DNA of 64,000 nucleotides from an uncultured Gammaproteobacteria bacterium (GCA_913048385.1 CAJWVZ010000011.1:1-64000), one strand, 5' to 3'; positions 28,130-38,359 are shown, numbered from the stretch's first letter. The notes: generated by a model from the sequence alone, not told the origin. Numbers and translations: made by a program.

Positions 28130-28468
28130 TTGAAAGAGAAAAAGTACAGGCGCACTGATCCGAGCAGCACGCTGATCACACTTGATCAACTCAGCCAGAC
28201 CATCGAGGTTATGACAAACGTAGTGAATCGTCTGCGTGAGCATCTTAGCGAACAGGTTTTACAGAACACAAGTCACGACACGAAGAACAGTGAGGATGAT
28301 AGCGAAGGAAAGGATCTTTCAGCCGTAAAGGAAAAAAAAACAAGTGTCGCGCTGGTTGCTCAAGAATTATCCGAAACAATCCAAAAAATAAACGAGAAAA
28401 GTATAGTTATTGAAATTCGTAATGAAAGCTATGCGAAAAAAGATGATGATCCAACCACCCTCCACTAG
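28130..28468 (+). CDS. Small hypothetical protein, helical/coiled
   Basis: 112 residues, not recognised. It starts at TTG 28130 after an AAGGAA ribosome site. It is highly charged and predicted helical: an N-terminal stretch (about 18–45, LDQLSQTIEVMTNVVNRLRE) and a C-terminal stretch (about 72–100) show heptad-like Leu/Ile/Val spacing, joined by an acidic Asp/Ser-rich linker. There is no signal or membrane helix. It follows nrdB by 46 bases on the same strand and could share its transcript. Confidence 0.5.
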   Translation: MKEKKYRRTDPSSTLITLDQLSQTIEVMTNVVNRLREHLSEQVLQNTSHDTKNSEDDSEGKDLSAVKEKKTSVALVAQELSETIQKINEKSIVIEIRNESYAKKDDDPTTLH

Positions 28469-28531
28469 CAGTAAAATGGCATACATTTACCACGCAACAG
28501 TGATGTTTTTTGTTTCGACTGACCCATCCAT

Positions 28532-29134
28532 ATGACAGCGGTCGTTGGAGCATTAGTGCTCGCTGCTGGATATAGTCGTCGATTTGAGGGCCAAAAACTA
28601 ACTGCTACAATAAATAAAAAAAATCCAATCACCGTGTATGAAGAAACAATTAACCAGCTTGCAAACGCATATCCCGAGATCTCCCATATTATAGCCATAA
28701 TACAAAAAGGGGCTCCATCCAAACTACCATTAACTAAAGCAACAACAATCGAGTACCCCTCTGATCAAATTGGAATAGGAGAGTCAATAGCGTTTGGATC
28801 GCAATATATATCATCATGGGAAGGTTGTTTAATTTGCTTAGCGGATATGCCCTTCATTCGGACAGAAACATATAAAGCAATTGCCAGCCGGGTAACTGCA
28901 ACGAACATAGTAATTCCAAAATTTAACGGAATCGTGGGGAATCCGATCGCATTCGGAAAAGATCATTTCCAAGTGCTGAATGAATTAAAAGGCGACGAGG
29001 GTGCTCGAAAAGTCCTAAAAAACCATCAAAACCTTACATTAGAGGTAGAAACTAACGACCCAGGGGTGTTATATGACATCGATACACCTAACGACTTATT
29101 GAATGCGGAGAGACGATTCGCGGGTCTTGAATAG
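28532..29134 (+). CDS. MocA/MobA-like nucleotidyltransferase
   Basis: NTP-transferase of the MobA-like family, whose MocA members attach CMP to molybdopterin for xanthine-dehydrogenase-type enzymes. The nucleotide-binding signature is LVLAAGYSRRFEGQKL (residues 8–23); the metal-binding CLADMPFI (about 97–104) and the segment GNPIAFGKDHF follow, with GDEGARKVL near residue 158. Length (200) fits MocA. No Mo-hydroxylase subunits adjoin it. An XdhC-like insertion factor lies 12 kb away, and moaAB at the left edge; together they suggest a molybdenum hydroxylase elsewhere in the genome. A CofC-type role (2-phospholactate guanylyltransferase, F420 pathway) is conceivable but the motif fits MocA better. 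Confidence 0.8.
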   Translation: MTAVVGALVLAAGYSRRFEGQKLTATINKKNPITVYEETINQLANAYPEISHIIAIIQKGAPSKLPLTKATTIEYPSDQIGIGESIAFGSQYISSWEGCLICLADMPFIRTETYKAIASRVTATNIVIPKFNGIVGNPIAFGKDHFQVLNELKGDEGARKVLKNHQNLTLEVETNDPGVLYDIDTPNDLLNAERRFAGLE

Positions 29135-29256
29135 AACAACAAAATCCAGGCAAGGACAAGGGTTGAAGTTAGAGTTAGAGCATCATTTATTGCGAGCCAA
29201 ACTACCTACTGACATTCCTATAAGCCAGTCATGCACACCTAGAGGTAAGAAATCCG

Positions 29257-30093
29257 ATGACGATGACGATAAAGAACAAACATCAGATACTCGCAATACT
29301 AACTATTTTGTTTTTTTTCATGACAACGTCGTTGCGTGCAGGAACTGCTTCCGCAAAAAAAGCAATGCAAAATGGAAGCAATCCATTAATCGTAATGCAT
29401 ACTGAATTTGGATCGATCTATATTGAATTATTTCCTGATGAAGCTCCGAGAAACGTCAAATATTTTCTACAATTGATTAGGGGTGAAATATCCAGCAAGT
29501 CTGCTCCGGATTTTTCCCCAAGGTACCTCGACAATCGTCTATTTGAAAACTCGATACCAAGCATTTTAGTGCAAGGCGGAGACTCTCGCTCTCATCCTTT
29601 TGGCGCACCAACTGCCCAACCAGAAATAGATATCAGCGCTAAAGCTCTCGGGCTTGATAAGACACCTCTAATTAACGCCGATGGTTTACTTCATCCAAAT
29701 TTGGCTATAACAAGTAAAGACGATTACGAAGAGAAATTACTAAAACCTTTTTTGAAAAAAAACAACATAATGTCCACTGACATGATAAAAGAAAATCAAT
29801 TTATTTTATTCGAGAGCCTCAGAAATTTAACACTTGAAGATGGCTTAAAACTTCAAGGACTAACATTCACAGATAGTTTGGACTCGAGGATGATTTCCCG
29901 AGGAACTCTTGTGCTGAGTGAACCGGGTGGGCCAGGATTTTTGCTAACTCTTAAAAGTCTGCCCCACCTCAACGGGCGTCTTACGGTAATTGGGAAGATA
30001 GTTGAAGGAATCACCTTTGCTGACGAAATTTCTCAAAGAAAAGGAGAATCAAAAACTCCTGTGTCTTTATACTCAACCCGAGTAATTCAATAA
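29257..30093 (+). CDS. Divergent cyclophilin-type peptidyl-prolyl isomerase, exported
   Basis: Cyclophilin fold with a signal peptide (about residues 10–28). The first strands match: MHTEFGSIYIELFPDEAPRN (47–66), then VQGGD (105–109), and the end PGFLLTLKSLPHLNGRLTVIGKIVEG (226–251). The loop that normally reads FHRVIPGF is FENSIPSI (96–103), so the catalytic Arg is missing. About 85 residues of charged, probably helical sequence (125–212) are inserted before the GPGF–LLT segment. It may be a chaperone rather than an isomerase. The ribosome site is AGAGG before ATG 29257. Confidence 0.75.
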   Translation: MTMTIKNKHQILAILTILFFFMTTSLRAGTASAKKAMQNGSNPLIVMHTEFGSIYIELFPDEAPRNVKYFLQLIRGEISSKSAPDFSPRYLDNRLFENSIPSILVQGGDSRSHPFGAPTAQPEIDISAKALGLDKTPLINADGLLHPNLAITSKDDYEEKLLKPFLKKNNIMSTDMIKENQFILFESLRNLTLEDGLKLQGLTFTDSLDSRMISRGTLVLSEPGGPGFLLTLKSLPHLNGRLTVIGKIVEGITFADEISQRKGESKTPVSLYSTRVIQ

Positions 30094-30160
30094 AGCATGG
30101 ACTTATGAGCGGAAGCGATGTTTTTGTCAAAAATATAAATCTGATTAATCGCTCCCAGCC

Positions 30161-32284
30161 CTAAACTACTGAGAAAGACCTTAGAAAAAGCTCTCTTTTG
30201 TAGGGCGGTAGTGCGTCAAGCATTAACTTTCCATAGCGCTTTGTCACTAGCCTCTCATCAAAAATTGTGATTCGGCCAGCATCGGCCTCATTGCGAAGTA
30301 ACCTACCACTCGCTTGAAGAAGCCTAAAAGTTGCGTCTGGAACAGATAAAGTCATAAAGGGATTGAACCCGTTGAGCTCTATCCATTTCGATAAGGTAGA
30401 TTCAATTGGATCATTGGGTACAGAAAACGGAATTTTTGCAATAAGGACATGTTTACAATAGTTTCCAGGCAAGTCGATCCCCTCTGCAAAACTGGCTAAG
30501 CCGAAAATTAGACTACACTTCCCTTCATCCACCTGCTTACGATGAAAAGCTAAAAGTTGAGATTTTTGAAAGTCATCTTGACACAGTATTTTTTCCCGCC
30601 AGTCTGATGACATTTTCAAAATGACATCTTCCATCTGTCTTCGGCTTTGAAACAGCATCAATGCCCCACCGGGGCCGGAAATAAGTTTAGGAATGGCTTT
30701 TGAAATTATTTCTGAGTGAAGCTCAGTGTTACTTGGTTCACAACGTAGTCGAGGAATCTCCAAAACGCCAACATTTGCGAAATCAAATGGGCTTGGTATC
30801 GACAAATATTTTCCGTCCGGTGGTGTTCCTCCGCGCATTTTCAGCATGCTAAAGGCACCCAAGTCAGAAAGAGTCGCGGATGTAAGAATCGCAGCCTTGC
30901 ACTTTGACCAGAGCTTGTCAGTTAAATCATCAGCTGCAGAGACTGGGCTTATCGACATCTCAATATCTGCAAAGGTCGCACCATCGACCGCCGATAGCCA
31001 GCGCGCTTTAGGGGCAACATCAAGCTTATCCTTTGTTGAAAATCCCTTCCACAGCTCGTAACTGGCATCAGCTCTCAACTTAATACTGTTTAACAATGGG
31101 AACCACAGCTCTGCCTGATCTTGAACTGACCGAGGCTTAGACGGTTCTAGGTTTTCTTTTACTGCATCAACATAGCTACATAGAGCATCACTGAATCGTT
31201 TAAACAAGATCGCTAAATTTTGAGATAAATCTCTTAATTCGTCTGGCACCATTCCAAGTTCAAAAACATATGGACTCTCGTTAAAAGAACTTCCAACGCT
31301 AGGCCCTTCAACATATTTCAAGAGCAACGGCCAAATATAATCAAGATCTCTCTTTAAGCTAAACACAACCTTGCTCACTTGAGCACCAGTACCGACGTCA
31401 AAACCCTCGTCTGCACGCACGGTTTCAGTTAATTTTTCGGATCTCTCTAACCATTCTATCGCACTTTTTATTCGAGTTGAGTATGCAAAGTGTTTGTTAC
31501 TCTTAATCGGTAAGTGGTGTGCTTCATCAAAAACATAAATACAGTCCTCGGGCGGCGGAAGTATTGCGCCTCCTCCCAGCGCCAAATCTGATAGAACCAG
31601 ATCATGATTACTAACTACGCAATCCACCTGATCCAACCCATCTCGTGCCTGAAAGAAGCAACAATCACGGAAATGAGTGCATTTCGGACCAACACACTGA
31701 CCAGAGTCAATAGTAACGGATGACCAAACAGAGTTATCGAGATTCGTACTCCAGCTATCTCTATCTCCGTCCCAGTTGCCAGAAATTAAAGCCTCCGACA
31801 TCTGTTCATAAATAGGAGCACCCTCAAATTCAACTGTTTCTTCACCATACAAGTCTGATAGGGCATTTCGACTCTCATCGCTCTTCAGCATTAAGTCTAA
31901 TTTCGATAAACACAAATACCGCGCTCTCCCTTTGGCCAGCGCATAACTGAAGTCTAAATCGGACCCTTTTAAAATATCCGGAAGGTCTTTTATTACTATT
32001 TGCTCTTGTAACGCAACGGTCGCAGTAGAAATAATAACTTTTAACTTTAACGCTTTCGCTATTGGTATAATCGAAACAATATACGCAAGAGTTTTCCCGG
32101 TCCCAGTGCCTGCCTCAATGGTAACGATTGGCGACCTAGCCTCCGTTTCATCAAACAGTGGTTTCAAAGAATTCACGATTTCGGCAATCATCAATCGTTG
32201 GCCGTATCTCGGTACATGATCATAAGCCGCAAGAAGCGATCGATATGTCTCCTGAACGGAATTTTTCACTTCATCATGGTTCAT
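30161..32284 (-). CDS. dinG: ATP-dependent DNA helicase DinG family
   Basis: XPD-like 5'-3' helicase with a 4Fe–4S domain that unwinds R-loops and forks in repair. It shows Walker A EAGTGTGKT (about residues 57–65 from the chosen start), the Fe–S Cys group CVGPKCTHFRDCC plus an upstream Cys in YLCLSK, the DEAH box VFDEAHHLP, and motif VI QASGRLLRNEAD. Length (707) is normal. ATG 32284 is preferred over the in-frame GTG three codons upstream. It is divergent from the DUF349 gene, and no clear LexA box is visible between them. Confidence 0.92.
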   Translation of the reverse strand: MNHDEVKNSVQETYRSLLAAYDHVPRYGQRLMIAEIVNSLKPLFDETEARSPIVTIEAGTGTGKTLAYIVSIIPIAKALKLKVIISTATVALQEQIVIKDLPDILKGSDLDFSYALAKGRARYLCLSKLDLMLKSDESRNALSDLYGEETVEFEGAPIYEQMSEALISGNWDGDRDSWSTNLDNSVWSSVTIDSGQCVGPKCTHFRDCCFFQARDGLDQVDCVVSNHDLVLSDLALGGGAILPPPEDCIYVFDEAHHLPIKSNKHFAYSTRIKSAIEWLERSEKLTETVRADEGFDVGTGAQVSKVVFSLKRDLDYIWPLLLKYVEGPSVGSSFNESPYVFELGMVPDELRDLSQNLAILFKRFSDALCSYVDAVKENLEPSKPRSVQDQAELWFPLLNSIKLRADASYELWKGFSTKDKLDVAPKARWLSAVDGATFADIEMSISPVSAADDLTDKLWSKCKAAILTSATLSDLGAFSMLKMRGGTPPDGKYLSIPSPFDFANVGVLEIPRLRCEPSNTELHSEIISKAIPKLISGPGGALMLFQSRRQMEDVILKMSSDWREKILCQDDFQKSQLLAFHRKQVDEGKCSLIFGLASFAEGIDLPGNYCKHVLIAKIPFSVPNDPIESTLSKWIELNGFNPFMTLSVPDATFRLLQASGRLLRNEADAGRITIFDERLVTKRYGKLMLDALPPYKRELFLRSFSVV

Positions 32285-32440
32285 AGATATCACTTACCGT
32301 TACAGACAAAATTATTATATCATTCACTAAATTCGAGCTTAAGGGCTGACAGAGATTAAAGGCTATCGAACTTTCCTCGGTAAACCAAAGACACCTTTTC
32401 TCATTGCGAAGACTCCTTTATATACAAAAAAGAGATCATT

Positions 32441-34561
32441 GTGACACCTACCCCCAAAAACACGTTAGCGCTAAAATCCAATCTAGGTGAGGATCATTCT
32501 AGCTTACAATTTGACACCCCAGAAGAATCAGCCGGTATAGTGATATGCCCAGCGGACTCAGTAACAACATATTTCAGAGGCAACAAATCACTTAACACAT
32601 CAAGCTTGGACTTAAACTTATCTATTTCAACAATGGAACCTTTCCCTTTAACCTCTACGACAGCTTTAAATAATCAAAATCTCACAAAAACTGAATTTAG
32701 AAACGGCACAACCAAAAAGAAAACCCAGCCGATTTATAAGGACCCTCTGGCGGAATTAAAAAAAATAACAGACCAAATACTTGCGATTAAAATACATGAA
32801 AGCAATAAAATTAATTTGTTTAGCAATCGGCTAGGTGAACTGAGGAAACAGATACCAAGAGATGCTATCGAAGATATTGAGAGAGGCAATGTTTTACACA
32901 AAAGTTTCCTCGAAACCTTAAAACAAAACCAGATCTACCAAGAGGATAAAGTAAGACTCATAACAACAGAAATCAAGCATGTCGATTCACTTATCTTGCA
33001 AAAAGATTTTAAAAAAGCTCAATCTAAGTGGAACAAAATACAATCTGCAAAAAAAGATCTTAGCGATGGGATGTTGAAGAAGATAAGCAAAATTGAGGGA
33101 GGGACTAAAAAGTCTTACTACAACTTCCGAGATTCCACTTTAAAAGAGAATTCTAGAAAAAAAGAGACACTTATAAATGAGATGCTTTCACTTGAAGCCT
33201 CGGCACTACATGGGGCGGAAAAAATAGACCAACTCAAACACATTCAAAATTGTTGGAAGATTATTGGAATTTCTCAAAATGAGAGGAAGCTTTGGGCAAA
33301 ATTCAAACAAGCGTCTGACACAGCTTATAAATCATGCAAAGAATATTTTGAGAAACGAAGTGAGCTCAGAATATCGAACGCAAGAGAAAAAAGTATTTTA
33401 TGCGATGTTCTTGATGAAAAACTCACTGCTCTGAGAAATCAAAAAACAGATATAAGATCAATAACTCTTTTATTGAGGGACATCGATACCTCATGGAGAA
33501 AATACTCCCCGGTTGACGACAGTAAAGCAAAAGACCTTAATAAAAGGTACTATCGTTTAACGTCCTCTTTACGAAACATCAGAAAAAATCACTTTAAGAC
33601 CAATGAAACGTTTAAAAGAAACTTAATTTCACAGGCAAGTAAATTAAGCACTGCGAATCCAGAGGCAAAGAATCAAATAAAAGCTTTGCAGACCCAATGG
33701 AAGGACATTAAATCCGCAGGAACAAAAAGTGACGAAATTCTTTGGATAGAATTTCGAAAAATATGCAGCACTTTTTTTCAAAAAAGCCCGGCGCAGAAAA
33801 AAGCTCCCCAAATTGATACTAATGAAAAGAAACTCTTCTTACTTCTTGACAGCTTTAAAGCTTTGGCTAACGCGTCTCTTCTTGATCTCGAGAAACCTCA
33901 ACACAAAGCGACCGAACTGAGGCACGAGCTTAAATCATTGCTTGAAACCTATCGAGGCGACAACAGAAATCTAATTACTCGTCAATTACGAGGTTACCAA
34001 CATCAGATCGACTTAAAGATTAGTGCACTTCCAAATTCAAAGCAGAGAGAGGCGTTGAATTTAATAATTTCTGCAAATCAATACCTAGAGGGATTGGAAA
34101 ATCAACTTTTTGACACTTCGAATAATGAGACTTATTCTTCCGCATTTAATCAAATTAACTCTCAAGAAATTCCTGCATTTCAGCTTCCTTACCACTCGCC
34201 TTCGCAAGAAGCATTGAGATCAAGAACCCAGAACCTAAAGCAAATATCGAATTATGATGGTTTTTTAAAAGCGACAGCAAAATCAGAGCAAGAGATCCGA
34301 TTATTGTGCGTTGAAATTGAAATGATGATGGGCTTAAAAACACCCGAAGAAGACCAAAAAATCCGAACTGAGATGAACCTTCAACAGTTAAAACAAATGT
34401 TCGGAAAAGAAAAGCCCTCAAAGGCCGAAATAATAAAAAATTTTCAGCAGAATTATTTGACAATCAAAGCAAGCGGGCCATTGCCATCTCGAGTAAAGAC
34501 AAGACTGCAGGCTCGTTATGAAAACACCCTACCCAATTATCTCTCTAACTCAAGCTTCTAG
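32441..34561 (+). CDS. DUF349 repeat protein
   Basis: Large cytoplasmic helical protein of 706 residues with several DUF349-type repeats, best seen around residues 250–310 (LKHIQNCWKIIGISQNERKLWAKFKQASDTAY, shown in pieces: NCWKIIG, LWAKFKQA), 330–375 and 405–450 (LQTQWKDIKSAG, LWIEFRKIC). The N-terminal ~90 residues are low complexity and Ser/Thr-rich. It is Lys- and Glu-rich with coiled-coil character. The family's function is unknown. The start is GTG 32441 with AAGAGA upstream. Its 3' end overlaps the convergent acyltransferase gene by 12 bases. Confidence 0.8.
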   Translation: MTPTPKNTLALKSNLGEDHSSLQFDTPEESAGIVICPADSVTTYFRGNKSLNTSSLDLNLSISTMEPFPLTSTTALNNQNLTKTEFRNGTTKKKTQPIYKDPLAELKKITDQILAIKIHESNKINLFSNRLGELRKQIPRDAIEDIERGNVLHKSFLETLKQNQIYQEDKVRLITTEIKHVDSLILQKDFKKAQSKWNKIQSAKKDLSDGMLKKISKIEGGTKKSYYNFRDSTLKENSRKKETLINEMLSLEASALHGAEKIDQLKHIQNCWKIIGISQNERKLWAKFKQASDTAYKSCKEYFEKRSELRISNAREKSILCDVLDEKLTALRNQKTDIRSITLLLRDIDTSWRKYSPVDDSKAKDLNKRYYRLTSSLRNIRKNHFKTNETFKRNLISQASKLSTANPEAKNQIKALQTQWKDIKSAGTKSDEILWIEFRKICSTFFQKSPAQKKAPQIDTNEKKLFLLLDSFKALANASLLDLEKPQHKATELRHELKSLLETYRGDNRNLITRQLRGYQHQIDLKISALPNSKQREALNLIISANQYLEGLENQLFDTSNNETYSSAFNQINSQEIPAFQLPYHSPSQEALRSRTQNLKQISNYDGFLKATAKSEQEIRLLCVEIEMMMGLKTPEEDQKIRTEMNLQQLKQMFGKEKPSKAEIIKNFQQNYLTIKASGPLPSRVKTRLQARYENTLPNYLSNSSF

Positions 34562-35716
34562 CTGAGATATCTCTAAAAGCGGATTTGCGTAGTTTTTCAA
34601 TAAGCCTAGTCGTAAATTGTCCGGAACAGCATTAATCCTCGCCTCAAAATCTAATCTGTCTTGTATTTGAATCGGCACTGTGCCAAGTAGTTCCTCAATC
34701 GCTTTATTGCGCTCAACGAGCTTTAGCTCCAATATTTTTTCGGTTGCTAAGACATTATTGGGGCTTAAGTCGTAGCCTTTCAGTATTTGATCATCTATCA
34801 TCTTCGCAACACTATGGGGATCATCATTAGAGAGCTTTAGCTCCTCTCCAAAGGCAACATGAACTTTTCCTTTCTGTCCCAAAACACCCCTCACAATACT
34901 TCTCATGTCAGTATCTTCGTCCTTTTCATAACTCCCCGTTACTTCGACTTGAAACAACTCCTCCGCTTTAAGCAAATCACAAGCATCTAAGCCATAGGAA
35001 ATCGATACGGGCACGATATTAAGCCTTCCTAGTACTTCACTTAACGACTCTTTCCGATCTGCCATCACGAGCATCTTAAGAAGCGCAGGATCAGTCCTAT
35101 CAATCCCATCTTTTGCACGCCCCTCAGATTGAGCTATCCAGACACTGCTTTCATTGCTTATACAATCATGGATATACTCTGACAAAAGCTGTAATGAAGA
35201 GAGAAGCTCCCTTCCTTTCGCCGAACGCTTTACGATAAAGCTTCTATTGAGTCGCATGAGATCGCTGACAAACGACCTTTTCAACAAATTATCACCAATA
35301 GCAATTTGTAAAGTATCATGACCTGCACAGTACAAGACATAATTTACGAGCGCCGGATCCATTACTATATCTCGATGATTGCTAATGAATAGATAATTAC
35401 GACCAGCAGTCAAACGCTCTATTCCAGAGTGCGTTAAACTCGTCGTAGTCTCGTTCACTATTTTCTCCATGTATTTGGCAATTACCGCTTGCATAGAAGG
35501 AACAGAATCAACCGCCCGCGTCTGCTGTCTCAATCTTTTTTTGATTACAAGACGAAGCACAGCGGGTAAATATGTTGACAATCGAGGCCAGTTAAACCGA
35601 GCAACCGTGTCTAAAAAGCCCTCATCTTCCAGCAACCGAGAAATAACCATCCCAACCTCACTGTCTCGATACGGGCGTATATCTGCAAATCTATCCATTA
35701 GCTCACTCTTAACCAC
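34550..35716 (-). CDS. Glycerolipid acyltransferase (PlsC-like)
   Basis: Membrane-associated 1-acylglycerol-3-phosphate-type acyltransferase. The catalytic H-x4-D motif is NHRDIVMD (about residues 113–120), followed by the substrate-binding SEGRAKDGIDR region (about 199–209). A family of 370–390-residue PlsC-domain proteins of this kind occurs in gammaproteobacteria. There is no clear membrane helix, so it may be peripheral. The start is GTG 35716 (AAGGA upstream) or ATG 35698; both have acceptable ribosome sites. The acyl acceptor is unproven. Confidence 0.82.
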   Translation of the reverse strand: MVKSELMDRFADIRPYRDSEVGMVISRLLEDEGFLDTVARFNWPRLSTYLPAVLRLVIKKRLRQQTRAVDSVPSMQAVIAKYMEKIVNETTTSLTHSGIERLTAGRNYLFISNHRDIVMDPALVNYVLYCAGHDTLQIAIGDNLLKRSFVSDLMRLNRSFIVKRSAKGRELLSSLQLLSEYIHDCISNESSVWIAQSEGRAKDGIDRTDPALLKMLVMADRKESLSEVLGRLNIVPVSISYGLDACDLLKAEELFQVEVTGSYEKDEDTDMRSIVRGVLGQKGKVHVAFGEELKLSNDDPHSVAKMIDDQILKGYDLSPNNVLATEKILELKLVERNKAIEELLGTVPIQIQDRLDFEARINAVPDNLRLGLLKNYANPLLEISQLEA

Positions 35717-35798
35717 GAATTCCTTGGAAAGTAAGGATATCTAAATTCAACGAGCCTTTACGAACCTTCAATTCCCTCTCATGTTAGCCTAATGCAAT

Positions 35799-37211
35799 TC
35801 AAATGCCTAAACCAAAAACGTACTTTTCCAATTTTTCCAATATGTCATTGCGAATGCCGGCATTCATTGCTTCGACCAAACTTTTGTTATATTGGTCTCT
35901 AGATTTCTGCGAATTTATTCGATTCATTCTGAAATCCTCCCAAAGTGCTAACTCCTCTGAATTAAGTGTTTCCAAGTAGTTCCTCGCGCGATATCTAAAG
36001 AACATCTCTTTAAGCCGCCGATCCTTAAAAGGAAAGTCGAATCTATTCAAATCTTCAGGAATAGCTTCTCTTATTGTAGCCATCAATTGCTTATCTGATC
36101 GGGTAAAAAACCCATCGTAAATCATGAGATCAGGGTCAGTTTCTCTTGCAGGCTCTTGGGCAAAAACTTCTGAAATAACGTGAAGAATATTTTGGAGCTT
36201 TCTAGAATCCTTAGTAAGAATACCCCAGTGTTTTCGACTACTCTCTGTATCTATATCCAAACTACGTGCACGAATATCATCTAAGACATCAAGATTCACA
36301 ATAATTGGGCATTTGTTTAACGCGATACCCCGAATCAAAACACGATCTCTACCAGCAACAACTTCAGATTTAGTCAAGAACAGGCGCTTCGCTAATTCTT
36401 CGGGACCCAAATCCATCCATAGCTTTGGGTCCTGTCGCAAATCCGCCGCAAGCAGGGTATTCGGAAGTCTCGGATGTATACACAATGGGATCATTAAACT
36501 CAAACAACCATGTCTTGCAGACACCAAAGGACTTACTAGCAAAAAAGGTCTTCGCGTTTCAAAGTTAATAATTCTTTTTACAACATTTTTCGAGCGCATC
36601 GAATAACAGTAGTCATATAGTTTCGGTTGCGAAATCTTTATAAGCTTAGCAAGTTGAATAGTTGCTCTTACGTCTGATAATGCATCATGAGCAGAACCAT
36701 GCTCGATACCATTTTTAACTGTAAGTTCGTCAAGCCGAAAACTAACAAAACCGTTACTTTTTTTTGGCCACTCAATTCCCTCAGGCCTGGTTGCCGCGCA
36801 TAATCGAACCATGTCAATAATGTCCCAACGCGAATTGCCATTCTTATATTCATGCTCATATGGGTCAAAAAAATTTCGGTACAACAATTGTCGTGTTAGC
36901 TCGTCATCAAATCGAATATTGTTGTATCCGCTGATACATGTATTAGGGACCGTAAATTCACTCAAAATGGTTTTAATAAACCGAGCCTCGACCATGCCCT
37001 TTGATTGTGCTTCTTGAGGCGTTATCCCAGTAATATGACAAGCGAACGGATCCGGAAGAAAGTCGTTTGAGGGCTTACAGTAAATAACAAGTGGGTCGCC
37101 AACAACATTCAGATTTTCATCGGTCCTGAGACCGGCAAACTGGGCAGCACGTCCGGTTCTTGGGTCCGCGCTGAAGGTCTCGAAATCATACCAAAAAATA
37201 GTGTTTGCCAT
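35799..37211 (-). CDS. sbcB: Exodeoxyribonuclease I
   Basis: Processive 3'-5' exonuclease on single-stranded DNA used in recombination and mismatch repair. DnaQ-fold motifs are FWYDFETFSADP (I), SGYNNIRFDDELTR (II) and GSAHDALSDVRATIQL (III, His and Asp). An SH3-like and helical C-terminal part follow. At 470 residues it matches E. coli SbcB (475). Confidence 0.96.
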   Translation of the reverse strand: MANTIFWYDFETFSADPRTGRAAQFAGLRTDENLNVVGDPLVIYCKPSNDFLPDPFACHITGITPQEAQSKGMVEARFIKTILSEFTVPNTCISGYNNIRFDDELTRQLLYRNFFDPYEHEYKNGNSRWDIIDMVRLCAATRPEGIEWPKKSNGFVSFRLDELTVKNGIEHGSAHDALSDVRATIQLAKLIKISQPKLYDYCYSMRSKNVVKRIINFETRRPFLLVSPLVSARHGCLSLMIPLCIHPRLPNTLLAADLRQDPKLWMDLGPEELAKRLFLTKSEVVAGRDRVLIRGIALNKCPIIVNLDVLDDIRARSLDIDTESSRKHWGILTKDSRKLQNILHVISEVFAQEPARETDPDLMIYDGFFTRSDKQLMATIREAIPEDLNRFDFPFKDRRLKEMFFRYRARNYLETLNSEELALWEDFRMNRINSQKSRDQYNKSLVEAMNAGIRNDILEKLEKYVFGLGI

Positions 37212-37324
37212 ATTTCACTGTACAGCTTACTAAAAAAAAATTGACGGTTTCAACTCCCAGTTATCGGCCAACTGTAGTAATCTTGGACGAAGTATTTTAA
37301 AGCTCAACGATAGGCAGGGGTTAT

Positions 37325-38359
37325 ATGGAGTTTTGCGGGAATCACATTATAAGTGTAAATCAATTGAGCCGCGCCGGCGTTGAAAAGGTATTTGATGTGG
37401 CCGATACAATGACTCCATATGCGGGTCGCCTTCAAACGACAAAGGTTCTGGATGGCGCAATTCTTGGCAGCATGTTCTTCGAAGCGAGTACTCGAACTCG
37501 CATGAGTTTCGGCTGCGCTTTCAATTCACTCGGCGGCTCGGTCAGAGAAATAGTAGATATGAAAACTAGCTCAATCTCAAAGGGAGAATCATTGTACGAT
37601 ACGGCTCGGGTAATTAGTGGATATAGCGATGTTATCGTAATGCGCCACCCGTCCTCCAGATCAGTTGAAGAATTCGCAAAGGCCAGCCGAGTGCCTGTTA
37701 TAAACGGCGGAGACGGCGATAACGAACATCCTTCGCAAGCCTTGCTTGACCTGTACACGATCAAGAAGGAACTTGAGCACAAAAACAATACGATAGACGG
37801 AATGCGAATTGCTATGATCGGCGATCTTAAGAATGGACGAACTGTACATTCTCTCTCCAAACTTCTACTCTTGTACAACAATATAACTTTCACCATGATC
37901 TCGCCCAGCGAATTAAAGATGCCTGACGAGATATTGAAGCAACTAGCGCTGTCTGGGCATAAAGTTATAGAAACAGATGATATGAAAGAAGGCTTGAACG
38001 ACAACGACACCGTTTATCTGACCCGTATTCAGGAGGAACGTTTCGAAAAACAATCCGATGCCGATTTATATCGAGGACAATTCAAGTTAAACCAAGAGAT
38101 TTACACTCAGCACTGTGCACCAAATACAGTAATTATGCATCCACTGCCCCGAGACTCTCGAGCTAATGCAAATGAATTAGATAACGATTTGAATTTGCAT
38201 CCCAATCTCGCTATTTTTAGACAGGCAGACAATGGAGTAGTCATTCGTATGGCCCTTTTTGCACTTGTTCTTGGAGTGGAAAGCAGTGTTCACAAAACAT
38301 CTGTACCAGTAAAATGGTTTACCGATTCCCGCACCAAAAACCTTAACGACATAAACTGA
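37325..38359 (+). CDS. pyrB: Aspartate carbamoyltransferase catalytic chain
   Basis: Forms N-carbamoyl aspartate, the step before dihydroorotase (pyrC, 18.3 kb). Motifs are FFEASTRTRMSFG (carbamoyl-phosphate loop, about residues 51–63), NEHPSQALLDLYT (about 137–149) and MHPLPRDSRAN (about 261–271). The C terminus is about 30 residues longer than E. coli PyrB. No pyrI (regulatory chain) and no pyrC-like pseudo-subunit adjoin it, unlike Pseudomonas pyrBC'. The start ATG has AGGGG upstream. Amidase follows after 26 bases. Confidence 0.94.
   Translation: MEFCGNHIISVNQLSRAGVEKVFDVADTMTPYAGRLQTTKVLDGAILGSMFFEASTRTRMSFGCAFNSLGGSVREIVDMKTSSISKGESLYDTARVISGYSDVIVMRHPSSRSVEEFAKASRVPVINGGDGDNEHPSQALLDLYTIKKELEHKNNTIDGMRIAMIGDLKNGRTVHSLSKLLLLYNNITFTMISPSELKMPDEILKQLALSGHKVIETDDMKEGLNDNDTVYLTRIQEERFEKQSDADLYRGQFKLNQEIYTQHCAPNTVIMHPLPRDSRANANELDNDLNLHPNLAIFRQADNGVVIRMALFALVLGVESSVHKTSVPVKWFTDSRTKNLNDIN

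Noticed and set aside
28532-29134. CofC (F420 pathway guanylyltransferase)
   Set aside because: The LAAGYSRRFEGQKL signature and length fit MocA better, and it is 20 kb from cofGH.
29103-29405. 100-codon frame before the cyclophilin gene
   Set aside because: It overlaps the signal peptide region of the cyclophilin gene in another frame and has low-complexity Asp runs.
32285-32440. LexA box in the dinG promoter
   Set aside because: No CTGT-N8-ACAG match in the divergent gap.
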